Part shown: one piece after another, positions 53,231 through 60,724 of the stretch
How the letters are laid out: each line of letters opens with the position of its first letter
Numbering within the stretch: position 1 is the stretch's first letter
Source: Paenibacillus sp. LHD-117
GTDB lineage: Bacteria; Bacillota; Bacilli; Paenibacillales; Paenibacillaceae
Reading direction: 5' to 3'
Length of the DNA stretch: 64,000 nt
NCBI RefSeq assembly: GCF_030929555.1
Contig: NZ_JAVFVT010000014.1
Coordinates: forward strand, 62,001 to 126,000
The notes under the pieces: model-generated
What the model saw: the letters and a program-made list of their open reading frames with translations, nothing else
Told to the model about the DNA's origin: nothing
Database searches by the model: none
Program-made: the position numbers and the translations under genes

Positions 53231-53983
53231 ATGCGTTTGAGAGGCAGGAAAGGCATTCGGGAAAGTCTGGAAAGCCAGCCGGAGCTGGTTGTGCTGGACG
53301 CGGCGCCGCATCGCGGCAAATGGAGAGAATTTTTCGGCAACGATAATCCGATTTACGTGGAGCTCGGGATGGGCAAGGGACGGTTCATCAGCCAAATGAG
53401 CGTTCGCAATCCTCATATTAATTTTATCGGCGTGGACATGTACGACGAGCTGCTCCGCAGAGCCAGCGAGAAAGGCCGGATCGCTTGGGAGGAGAAGGGA
53501 GTGAACTCGCCTCCGAATCTTGCTTTGCTCAGAGCGAACATCGAGGGCATCGAGACGATGTTCGCGCCCGGCGAGCTGGAGCGCATTTATTTGAACTTCA
53601 GCGATCCGTGGCCGAAGGGCAAGCATGCCCGACGCAGGCTGACGCATGAGCGTTTTGTGGCCAAATACATCGAGATCTTAAACGAACGCGGTGAAATCCA
53701 TTTCAAAACCGATTCCATGACGCTGTTCGAATTTTCTCTTAACAGCTTCGCGGGGATGGAGCTCGTGATGCGGAATATTTCCTTGCATCTGCACAGGGAC
53801 GAGCCGAGGGTAGACTTAGTTTTCACGGAATACGAAATGAAGTTCATGGAGAAGGGGCAGCCGATACACCGCGTCGAGGTTGTCATCGGCGAGGAGGCGC
53901 TTCGCGCGCATCGCGCCAGCAAACGCGAAGCAGCCAAGCTGGAAGCGGCTGCTTCGCTGGAAGAAGAGTCGGATAACGAATAA
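53231..53983 (+). CDS. trmB: tRNA (guanine-46-N7)-methyltransferase
   Basis: A 250-residue SAM enzyme that forms m7G46 in tRNA. Key segments are YVELGMGKGRFISQM (SAM site near residue 40), FIGVDMYDELL, and YLNFSDPWPKGKHARRRLTH near 121, the catalytic SDPWPKxxHxxRR region. The C-terminal 35 residues are Ala/Glu-rich and beyond the usual length of about 213. AGAAGGAG lies upstream of the ATG. Confidence 0.95.
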   Translation: MRLRGRKGIRESLESQPELVVLDAAPHRGKWREFFGNDNPIYVELGMGKGRFISQMSVRNPHINFIGVDMYDELLRRASEKGRIAWEEKGVNSPPNLALLRANIEGIETMFAPGELERIYLNFSDPWPKGKHARRRLTHERFVAKYIEILNERGEIHFKTDSMTLFEFSLNSFAGMELVMRNISLHLHRDEPRVDLVFTEYEMKFMEKGQPIHRVEVVIGEEALRAHRASKREAAKLEAAASLEEESDNE

Positions 53984-54007
53984 ACATTTCGGTCAGGCGA
54001 TCGCCGG

Positions 54008-54559
54008 TTACATCCAGAAATAGTGGACGGCGAAGGCGGTCGCCGTGCCGATGATCGCTCCCGCGGCAACGTCCGAAGGATAATGGAGTCCAAGGTACAT
54101 TCTCGACCAGCCTACGGATACCGCGATTAGAAAAGCAGCCGGGGCAAGAATGGCGCTCTCGATCATGCCCATCAGCAAGAAGGGCACCATCCATGAGAAA
54201 ACGGCCGTCGTATGTCCAGATGGGAAGGAAGAGTCTTGCAGCGGCTTCGGGCACGTGCGCACATCCGGCATTGCTTGGTAAGGCCGCAGCCGCTTGAACT
54301 TCCTCTTCACGATCGCCACCGGGATATGGCTAATGACGACGGCGAGCAAGCTTTGCCATCCGGCCGTTCCATAAGGCTCCGGGGCTAGCAGCGCGCAGAG
54401 CAGGGCGGCGAGCAGCGTGAAGGTTGCCCCTCCCAAATGCGTGACGGCGCTAAACCAACCGTCCATCAGGGCATGAATCCGGTTCGTGACCGGCCTCCTG
54501 TTCGCCCAGATGAGCATTCTCTCCTCATTCGATCTGATCCAGCCGAGCATTCTCTCCAC
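54008..54559 (-). CDS. PAP2 family membrane phosphatase
   Basis: A 183-residue membrane phosphatase. The three PAP2 motifs are KFKRLRPYQ (KxxxxxxRP, near residue 87), PSGHTTAVF near 112 and SRMYLGLHYPSDV near 151. Likely substrates are undecaprenyl pyrophosphate or phosphatidylglycerol phosphate. The gene diverges from the glycosyltransferase, whose start is about 215 bp away. GGAGAGAATG precedes the ATG. Confidence 0.9.
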   Translation of the reverse strand: MERMLGWIRSNEERMLIWANRRPVTNRIHALMDGWFSAVTHLGGATFTLLAALLCALLAPEPYGTAGWQSLLAVVISHIPVAIVKRKFKRLRPYQAMPDVRTCPKPLQDSSFPSGHTTAVFSWMVPFLLMGMIESAILAPAAFLIAVSVGWSRMYLGLHYPSDVAAGAIIGTATAFAVHYFWM

Positions 54560-54616
54560 CCTCGATCATCCTTTCCCACTCGTTGTTGAACCCATTGTAG
54601 CACCGAAAGATTGCCT

Positions 54617-54630
54617 CAGCGTTAACGCTG
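54617..54630. promoter_or_regulatory. Perfect 14-bp palindrome in divergent gap
   Basis: CAGCGTTAACGCTG lies between the PAP2 gene and the GT4 gene, about 60 bp upstream of PAP2. It could be an operator. No T run, so not a terminator. Confidence 0.4.
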
Positions 54631-54774
54631 GATGAAGTCTGTATTAACGAATGCTACACAAGCGGATAATCTAAGGAAAACATTTATTTGTTACGCTAGC
54701 CTCAAAACGATATTCGGCCTGCCGAGGCTTTAGCGGCATCGGCAGCTTGCCGGAGCGACGGAGGCGATAACAGG

Positions 54775-55971
54775 ATGAAAGTGGCGATCTTCACCGACAC
54801 GTATGCTCCCGAAATCAACGGCGTGGCGCGGACGCTCGGTCGCTGGACGGATTATTTGGAGCGGCAAGGCGTTCATTGCAAAGTATTCGCGCCGGAGCCG
54901 TCCGCCGCGTCGCAACAGGGCGCTCACGCGATGAGCCCAGTCGAGCGGTTTGCCAGTTTGCCTTTCTTCCTTTACCCCGAATGCCGGCTCGCGCTTCCGA
55001 ATCCTTCCTTTATCCGCAAGGCGCTTCGCGACTTCCAGCCGGACCTCATTCACGTGGCTACCCCATTCAACCTCGGTCTATGCGGCATTCATTACGCCCG
55101 GAAATACGGCATTCCCCTCGTGGCCTCCTATCACACCAACTTCGATCACTACTTGTCGTTTTACAATTTGCAATGGATGGAAAAGCTGTTATGGAGATAT
55201 ATGGAATGGTTCCACCGGGATTGCCAATCCATATTCGTACCTTCCGCGACAACGCTAAGGGCGCTGGGAGACAGGGGGTGGGATGAATCTCGGATGAAGC
55301 TGTGGACGAGGGGCGTCGATGCGGCCGCCTATCACCCCGGCGTCGATCGCGAGGAACATCTGATCCGCCACGGACTGGGGGACTGTTCGTTCATGGCGCT
55401 TTATGTCGGACGTCTCGCGCCGGAGAAAAATGTCGAAATCGCCATCGAAGCGTTCGCTAAGCTACAGCAAGCCAATCCGAACGCCGCATTCGTCATCGCC
55501 GGCGACGGGCCTTCGGCGCCCGCATTAAAAGAAAGATGCAAGCGCGATGGCATTCGCGCCGTCTTCGTCGGCTTTGCGGAATTGCCGGAGCTCCAGCGAT
55601 GGTACGCGGCCGCGGACGTGCTGCTGTTCCCGTCCCCGACGGAGACGTTCGGCAACGTGGTGTTGGAGTCCATGGCCTGCGGCACGCCCGTCATCGGCGC
55701 GAATGCGGGCGGGGTTCGCGACACCGTCCGCCACGGCGAGACGGGCCTGCTTTGCGAGCCGGGAAGCGCGGAGAGCTTCGCAAGCGCCCTGTCCATTTTG
55801 CAAGGAAATATGGAACTCAGGGAGCGAATGGGACGTAATGCTCATGCATACAGCTTAACCCAATCCTGGGACGGCATATTCGGAAGGCTGCTTGGCGAGT
55901 ACACATTAATTAAATCTCATAACCGGCAATCAAACGGGGACGTTCGTGCTAAAAACGCAGGAAATGGTTGA
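54775..55971 (+). CDS. Glycosyltransferase family 4 (MgtA-like)
   Basis: A 398-residue cytosolic GT-B enzyme. The N-terminal FTDTYAPEINGVARTLG and the C-terminal donor site FVGFAELPELQRWYAAADVL with PSPTETFGNVVLESMACGTPVIG (EX7E motif near 290) are diagnostic. Homologues add alpha-mannose or glucose to lipids or polyprenols. GGAGGCGATAACAGG is upstream of the ATG. A GT2 glycosyltransferase follows, suggesting a shared glycolipid or exopolysaccharide role. Confidence 0.9.
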   Translation: MKVAIFTDTYAPEINGVARTLGRWTDYLERQGVHCKVFAPEPSAASQQGAHAMSPVERFASLPFFLYPECRLALPNPSFIRKALRDFQPDLIHVATPFNLGLCGIHYARKYGIPLVASYHTNFDHYLSFYNLQWMEKLLWRYMEWFHRDCQSIFVPSATTLRALGDRGWDESRMKLWTRGVDAAAYHPGVDREEHLIRHGLGDCSFMALYVGRLAPEKNVEIAIEAFAKLQQANPNAAFVIAGDGPSAPALKERCKRDGIRAVFVGFAELPELQRWYAAADVLLFPSPTETFGNVVLESMACGTPVIGANAGGVRDTVRHGETGLLCEPGSAESFASALSILQGNMELRERMGRNAHAYSLTQSWDGIFGRLLGEYTLIKSHNRQSNGDVRAKNAGNG

Positions 55972-56011
55972 GAATAAGACTGTGGCGCAGGAAAAGGAGG
56001 GGAATGGTTTC

Positions 56012-56107
56012 TTGAGTGCGGATGCAAGCGTTTTTCTGACTGAATTAAACGTTATTAAGGCGAATTCCCATTTTGACAAAGATGGGGTTTCAGAGGAAAA
56101 TCAGTAA
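56012..56107 (+). CDS. Possible 31-aa peptide between glycosyltransferases
   Basis: A short frame begins at TTG 56012 and ends at 56107 (ending DKDGVSEENQ). A strong AAGGAGGGG ribosome site lies 9 bases upstream. The peptide is hydrophilic, without signal or Cys, and unlike anything I recognise. It may be a real micropeptide, an upstream leader, or a chance frame. A longer frame from ATG 55964 has no good ribosome site. Confidence 0.35.
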   Translation: MSADASVFLTELNVIKANSHFDKDGVSEENQ

Positions 56108-56155
56108 ATCAAATATGACATACAAATGTTAGGGCAAAAGAGAGCTTGCCGCCTT

Positions 56156-56182
56156 TCAAAAGCGGACTTTATGAACTTCCTC
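56156..56182. repeat. Degenerate copy of MITE-like right end
   Basis: 27 bases match the right end of the element at 7973-7999 at 22 positions (TCAAAAG..GG.CTTT.TGAAC..CCTC). It precedes the GT2 gene by 56 bp. Confidence 0.45.
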
Positions 56183-56237
56183 GTTTAAGGAGGGTAGAAG
56201 CAAGCCAACAACCTAAGGGTCAAGGGGGCATCACGTC

Positions 56238-57473
56238 ATGTTCTTTAGTATTGTGTTTATCGTGTTTCAAGTGATATTGGCGACTATCGCCGTCTACCAG
56301 TTCACGCTATCGCTATTCGGATTCCTGAAAAACAAAAGCCGCAAACGCCACGCGCCGCAGAAGTCGTTCGCCGTTCTGGTCGCCGCGCATAACGAGGCGC
56401 AGGTCGTCGGCGCGCTAATCGACAACTTGAAGAAGCTGGACTACCCGGCCGAACTGTACGATGTGTTCGTCATCTGCGACAATTGCTCGGACAACACGGC
56501 CGAGATCGCACGCGGCATGGGCGTTCACGCTTGCGTGCGAACGAATAATCATCTGCGGGGCAAAGGCTACGCCATCGAATGGATGCTGAAGGAGCTGTGG
56601 GCTATGCCCCGCCAGTACGACGCGGTCGTCATGTTCGACGCGGACAATCTGGTGAACCCGGACTTCCTCAAGCTGATGAACGACGATTTGTGCGAAGGCC
56701 ACCAAGTCATCCAAGGTTACCTGGATACCAAGAACCCGGCTGATTCCTGGATTACGGCGGCTTACGCCATTACGTACTGGTACTGCAACCGGCTGTGGCA
56801 GCTGTCCAGAACGAACCTGAAGATGAGCAACTTCCTCGGAGGCACGGGGATGTGCTTCGAGTCGAAGCTGCTGAAGGACATGGGCTGGGGCGCGACGAGC
56901 CTGGTCGAGGATTTGGAGTTCTCCATGCGCTGCGTGAAACGCGGCATCTACCCTGTGCTGAACTACGACGCGAAGGTATACGACGAGAAACCCGTTTCGT
57001 TCCGCGCTTCGGCAAGACAGCGTCTGCGCTGGATGCAAGGGCACTTTAACGTCGCCCGCAATTATTTCTTCCCGCTGCTGTGGGCAAGCATCAAGGAACG
57101 CAACCTCGTGAAATTCGACGCGGCGGTCTATACGATCTCCGTATACAATACGCTGCTGGGCTTCCTCTTGACGGTCGTGATGTGGATTGACATGGCGCTT
57201 CCGGCGGACAACGTGATTCACTCCATGTACAGCTATCTTCCTTGGTGGCTGATCGGCGTGGCTGTGACGGCGACGGTACTGCAGTTCCCTGCGGCCATGA
57301 TGTTGGAGAAGGTTCGCAGTTGGAAGATGTACGCGCATCTCCTTACGCTTCCGTTCTTCCTGGTGTCCTGGTGGCCGATCACGTTCTACGCGTTCTTCAC
57401 GCAGAATAACAAAACGTGGAGCCATACGCAGCATACGCGAGTCGTGCGCATCGAAGAGGTACAAGGGAAGTAG
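56238..57473 (+). CDS. Glycosyltransferase family 2, membrane processive type
   Basis: A 411-residue GT2 enzyme with an N-terminal helix (FIVFQVILATIAVYQFTLS) and three C-terminal helices. Catalytic signatures are VLVAAHNEAQVV, MFDADNLV (DxD-like), SLVEDLEFS and QRLRWMQGHFNVA (QxxRW). This layout fits cellulose/N-acetylglucosamine-type polysaccharide synthases. CAAGGGGGC lies upstream of the ATG. It probably extends a surface glycan started by other enzymes. Confidence 0.9.
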   Translation: MFFSIVFIVFQVILATIAVYQFTLSLFGFLKNKSRKRHAPQKSFAVLVAAHNEAQVVGALIDNLKKLDYPAELYDVFVICDNCSDNTAEIARGMGVHACVRTNNHLRGKGYAIEWMLKELWAMPRQYDAVVMFDADNLVNPDFLKLMNDDLCEGHQVIQGYLDTKNPADSWITAAYAITYWYCNRLWQLSRTNLKMSNFLGGTGMCFESKLLKDMGWGATSLVEDLEFSMRCVKRGIYPVLNYDAKVYDEKPVSFRASARQRLRWMQGHFNVARNYFFPLLWASIKERNLVKFDAAVYTISVYNTLLGFLLTVVMWIDMALPADNVIHSMYSYLPWWLIGVAVTATVLQFPAAMMLEKVRSWKMYAHLLTLPFFLVSWWPITFYAFFTQNNKTWSHTQHTRVVRIEEVQGK

Positions 57474-57625
57474 GCTGCTTCTCTAATCATTTACGATTAA
57501 TGCCTGTAAGCTTCCTCATACTAAAGCGACCTTTGCTTTGGAGGGAGCTTTCATGCGTAATGGAAATGGGCACATCTCTTATAACGGACAATCACCGACG
57601 TTTATTCGGACTTTCCGTTCAGGGG

Positions 57626-57654
57626 TTGACTCAGGCAATCGCCTGTGATATAGT
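57626..57654 (+). promoter_or_regulatory. infC operon promoter
   Basis: TTGACT (57626-57631) and TATAGT (57649-57654) are 17 bp apart. The spacer holds CAGGC-AATC-GCCTG. Confidence 0.8.
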
Positions 57655-57659
57655 AGTTC

Positions 57660-57845
57660 AGTATTGTGTTTCACACTGATACGCACAAGAAGAAGCGCCC
57701 GCTTCTCACCTTCCGGCTTTGGCTGACAGGTTCGCGATGATCCCAAAGGGTAAGCTGCCATTCATGCTACATATGGAATGGCCTCGGCAAATTCCACGGA
57801 CATTTATGAGATGCGGGTTCCTACGGACCCGCATTTTTATTTTTT
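57660..57845 (+). ncRNA. Ribosomal protein L20 leader of infC-rpmI-rplT
   Basis: The 5' leader carries the Firmicute L20-leader landmarks: GCGCCCGCTTCTCACCTTCC, the following GGCTTTGGCTGACAGG stem, and a terminator at 57811-57845 (ATGCGGGT pairing ACCCGCAT then T-rich). L20 protein binding to the leader favours the terminator and limits the operon. The exact 5' end is inferred from the promoter at 57626. Confidence 0.82.
57811..57845 (+). terminator. Leader terminator before infC
   Basis: ATGCGGGT/ACCCGCAT hairpin followed by TTTTTATTTTTT; the switch element of the L20 leader. Confidence 0.85.
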
Positions 57846-57879
57846 AAAAAGCAGTATACCATTTTGGAGGTGGCACGTT

Positions 57880-58395
57880 ATTAGCAGAGAACATCAAATC
57901 AACGATGAGATCCGGGCCAGGGAAGTTCGATTGGTTGGCGCGGAAGGAGAGCAAATCGGCATCAAGTCGATTCGCGACGCGCTGCAGCTCGCGGCTGAAG
58001 CTAGCATGGATCTGGTGAACGTTGCGCCGACGGCCAAACCGCCGGTATGCCGCATCATGGATTACGGCAAGTTCCGCTACGAGCAGCAGAAGAAAGAAAA
58101 GGAAGCCCGCAAGAACCAGAAGATCGTTGACGTGAAGGAAGTATGGTTCCGCGCGAACATCGAGGAGCATGACTACCAAGTCAAGTTCCGCAACGTGGTG
58201 AAGTTCCTTAGCGAAGGCGACAAGGTGAAGGCTTCCGTCCGTTTCCGCGGCCGCGAGATCACGCACGCGTCGATCGGCCAGAAGATTCTGGAACGTTTGT
58301 CCAAAGAGGTTGCCGAAATATGCAATGTCGAGCGCGCTCCCAAGCTGGAAGGCCGGAGCATGATTATGATTTTGGCACCAAAAACCAACAGCTAA
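57880..58395 (+). CDS. infC: Translation initiation factor IF-3 (AUU start)
   Basis: A 171-residue initiation factor that binds the 30S subunit and proofreads the start codon. It begins at ATT 57880, with GGAGGT 8 bases upstream, so the first residues read I/M-SREHQINDEIRAREVRL. AUU starts are a known feature of infC and allow self-control. Motifs PPVCRIMDYGKFRYEQQKKE and EEHDYQVKFRNVVKFL and GRSMIMILAPK are typical. Longer reading of the frame upstream into the leader is rejected. Confidence 0.95.
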   Translation: MSREHQINDEIRAREVRLVGAEGEQIGIKSIRDALQLAAEASMDLVNVAPTAKPPVCRIMDYGKFRYEQQKKEKEARKNQKIVDVKEVWFRANIEEHDYQVKFRNVVKFLSEGDKVKASVRFRGREITHASIGQKILERLSKEVAEICNVERAPKLEGRSMIMILAPKTNS

Positions 58396-58432
58396 AACAG
58401 CTGGTGAACAACTTTAAGGAGGAAAAACTGAC

Positions 58433-58633
58433 ATGCCTAAGATGAAAACGCACAGCAGTCTGAAAGACCGCTTCAAAATTACCGGTACTGGTAAAGTGAA
58501 ACGCTACAAAGCGTTCAGAAACCACCTGCTCTCGCACAAATCGGGACGCCAGAAGCGCGTTCTTGCCGGTCAGCCGCTTATGGCTGCAGGCGACGTTCGC
58601 CGCATCAAGCAAGGTCTTTCCAACTTGAAATAA
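58433..58633 (+). CDS. rpmI: 50S ribosomal protein L35
   Basis: A 66-residue basic ribosomal protein (starting MPKMKTHSSLKDRFKITGTG). The C-terminus AGDVRRIKQGLSN is typical. AAGGAGGAAAAACTGAC precedes the ATG. Second gene of the infC-rpmI-rplT operon, 38 bp after infC. Confidence 0.96.
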   Translation: MPKMKTHSSLKDRFKITGTGKVKRYKAFRNHLLSHKSGRQKRVLAGQPLMAAGDVRRIKQGLSNLK

Positions 58634-58680
58634 TACACGACTTTAGATAAGCAAAATCAACTTACAGGAGGTTTCCACTC

Positions 58681-59040
58681 ATGGCAAGAGTTAAAGGCGG
58701 ATTTGTCCGCACTCGTCGTCGCAAAAGAATTTTGAAACTGGCTAAAGGTTACTTCGGTTCGAAACACCGTCTGTTTAAAACAGCGAAGGAGCAAGTAGGT
58801 AAGTCCCTGATGTACGCTTACCGCGACCGCCGCAACAAAAAACGCGACATCCGCAGACTGTGGATCGTTCGTATCAACGCTGCAGCTCGCATCAATGGCC
58901 TTTCCTACAGCAAATTCATGCATGGCCTGAAGCTTGCTGGCGTTGAAGTGAACCGCAAAATGCTGGCTGATCTGGCTGTTAACGACATCGGTTCGTTCAA
59001 CTCCCTGGCTGGCGTTGCCAAAGAAAAAATCAACGCTTAA
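58681..59040 (+). CDS. rplT: 50S ribosomal protein L20
   Basis: A 119-residue ribosomal protein that binds 23S rRNA early in 50S assembly and represses its own operon through the L20 leader. It begins [20 protein letters not shown], and [20 protein letters not shown] lies near residue 60. ACAGGAGGTTTCCACTC precedes the ATG. Last gene of the operon, followed by a terminator. Confidence 0.97.
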   Translation: MARVKGGFVRTRRRKRILKLAKGYFGSKHRLFKTAKEQVGKSLMYAYRDRRNKKRDIRRLWIVRINAAARINGLSYSKFMHGLKLAGVEVNRKMLADLAVNDIGSFNSLAGVAKEKINA

Positions 59041-59055
59041 GTTCGCTTAAGCTTT

Positions 59056-59101
59056 AAGAGGCCTGTCCTGCTGCTAACGCCGCGGGGCAGGCCTCTTTGT
59101 T
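59056..59101 (+). terminator. Terminator of infC-rpmI-rplT operon
   Basis: AGAGGCCTG at 59058-59066 pairs with CAGGCCTCT near 59089-59097, followed by TTGTTCT. Confidence 0.85.
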
Positions 59102-59218
59102 CTAATGCGCCGCGATAGACGACGACAGCCGTTACAACTTGGGCGGCAGGACAAACATACAGACGGAACGCCTCCTTCCCGAATACGATACATCATAACG
59201 GGAAAGGAGGGATTTGAC

Positions 59219-59659
59219 ATGCGTAAGGTTTCCAGGCGGCAAGCGCGGAAACTTATAGGCAAATCGATCTACGCGATGCGGAGAGACGGCTCCGTCGTTA
59301 CGGGAAAGCTGCTTCGCGTTCATGGCAATAAATTGATCTTATCTTCCAATAGAAGCACCAAAGGCAGAACCGTAAGAACGAAAGGTTTCATTCTGCCGCT
59401 AGTTCTATTTGATCTGCTGGTAATCGGATTGTTCGCCGGCGGCGGCTTCGGTTTCGGGGGTTGCGGCTGCGGCAACCCAGGCTGCGGCGGGGGCTGCGGT
59501 TACGGCAAAGGCGGCTTCGGTGGTTTTGACGGGGGATTCGGTGGCTACAGCGGTGGATATGGCGGAGGTTATGGCGGCGGTTACGGAGCCGGCTATGGCG
59601 GAGGCAACGTCGGCGGCAATGTCGGCGGTTACGGCAACGAGTTCTATATTGGCGGTTAA
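59219..59659 (+). CDS. Gly-rich membrane-associated protein, 146 aa
   Basis: A 146-residue protein with three parts. Residues 1-55 are very basic (VSRRQARKLIGKSIYAMRRD); 56-75 is a hydrophobic segment (ILPLVLFDLLVIGLFAGGG); 75-146 is Gly/Tyr-rich with several Cys and GGYGGGYGG-type repeats. The basic part resembles a small OB/Sm-like fold of Bacillus spore-coat or YrzQ-like proteins. GGAAAGGAGGG lies upstream of the ATG. Possibly a surface or spore-coat protein. Function unproven. Confidence 0.72.
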   Translation: MRKVSRRQARKLIGKSIYAMRRDGSVVTGKLLRVHGNKLILSSNRSTKGRTVRTKGFILPLVLFDLLVIGLFAGGGFGFGGCGCGNPGCGGGCGYGKGGFGGFDGGFGGYSGGYGGGYGGGYGAGYGGGNVGGNVGGYGNEFYIGG

Positions 59660-59681
59660 TAAGGATCGGCAGCGGGCAATT

Positions 59682-60149
59682 TCAGTCGGACGGACTATTG
59701 GACAGAGGAACGAGCGGTTTGGCCATCTCGTAGCACTGTAATTCGGGTGAATACCTGACGGCCACGTATCCAAGCTTCTGATAGAAACGCTGCGCTCTGC
59801 CGTTGCTTAGATCGACGTAGAGCCTGACCCAGTTGCAGCGATGGGCCAAGCCGTATGCTTCGGCATAAGCCATCAGCGTCGAGCCGTAGCCAAAGCCCCG
59901 ATGTTCGGGATGGGTGGCAAGCATATCGATTAGCAGATGGCCGTTAACGGCAATAAAATGGACGAAGGCAAGGGCCGGTCCTTGTTTCGTCCTGGTTGCT
60001 ACGTAAGTGACGCCCCAGCGGAAACGATGCGGCATCTCCCGAATGGTATGGGCGTCTAGAGGCCTTGCCGTATGCGAATAAGGAATCAGCTCGGTTCGGA
60101 CGAGTCTGACGAGTTCTGGATCGTCCTGCGGTTTGCGCGCTCTTATCAT
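59682..60149 (-). CDS. GNAT family acetyltransferase
   Basis: A 155-residue acetyltransferase. The acetyl-CoA motif is DMLATHPEHRGFGYGSTLMAY (HRGFGYGS near residue 87), and RAQRFYQKLGYVAV follows. ATG 60149 is chosen because GGAGGAAACC lies just upstream; 25 upstream in-frame residues lack support. It points away from the ilv operon promoter. Substrate unknown. Confidence 0.85.
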   Translation of the reverse strand: MIRARKPQDDPELVRLVRTELIPYSHTARPLDAHTIREMPHRFRWGVTYVATRTKQGPALAFVHFIAVNGHLLIDMLATHPEHRGFGYGSTLMAYAEAYGLAHRCNWVRLYVDLSNGRAQRFYQKLGYVAVRYSPELQCYEMAKPLVPLSNSPSD

Positions 60150-60341
60150 GGTTTCCTCCGGGGACCAGCACAGGTACGAAAGCAGGGCGTAAGGAAGCTT
60201 GCGCTGGTTGCATGGGATTGCCAAACATAGGCTACACTAGCATATGAGCGGGTCACATGTTTTGCGATTCGTCCCGGACGGTTTCTCGTTGCAGGGAGCC
60301 GGGGAAGAACCGAATATGCGGAAAATTCGAATTATCGGTTC

Positions 60342-60370
60342 TTGACGTACCGTCCCAATCGGCATATAAT
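60342..60370 (+). promoter_or_regulatory. ilv operon promoter
   Basis: TTGACG (60342-60347) and TATAAT (60365-60370), exactly 17 bp apart. Confidence 0.85.
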
Positions 60371-60394
60371 AATGAAAAGTCATATCAATCGGCA

Positions 60395-60700
60395 ATGATG
60401 AGGACGAAGTGATAAGGGCCCTTTTGTTCAGAGAGCGTGCGGATCAGCTGCAACCGACGCCAAAATCCCTTTTCTACGAGCTCACCTCGGAGCTATCCTC
60501 CTGAAAAGCGGCAACGCGTATTAGGGAGCATCGCAGGGCAAGCGTTACAGTGCCATGGTAGAACGTCGGAATGTGCACAGCGTTCTTACCTATGGAGGTT
60601 ATGTTTCGAGAGAAGCATAACGAAATTGGGTGGTACCACGGAAGCTTAACCTTTCGTCCCTTTCAGCAGAAACTGCTGAGGGACGAAAGGTTTTTTTGGT
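60395..60700 (+). ncRNA. Leucine T-box leader of ilvBNC
   Basis: The T-box sequence GGGTGGTACCACGG is at 60628-60641, and CAGAGAGC near 60429 opens Stem I. The specifier is read as CTC (Leu) at 60481-60483, in the usual context followed by ACCTCGGAGC. The competing terminator CCTTTCGTCCC/GGGACGAAAGG with T run spans 60650-60698. Uncharged leucyl-tRNA would stabilise the antiterminator and turn on ilvBNC, as in the B. subtilis ilv-leu operon. Confidence 0.9.
60650..60698 (+). terminator. T-box terminator before ilvB
   Basis: CCTTTCGTCCCTTTCAGCAG pairs with CTGCTGAGGGACGAAAGG around an AAA loop, then seven T residues. Confidence 0.92.
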
Positions 60701-60724
60701 TTTTCGAGAGGAGGAGATTGACTG

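Noticed and set aside
56415..57464. 349-residue minus-strand frame opposite the GT2 gene
   Set aside because: Composition artefact; the plus strand has clear GT2 motifs.
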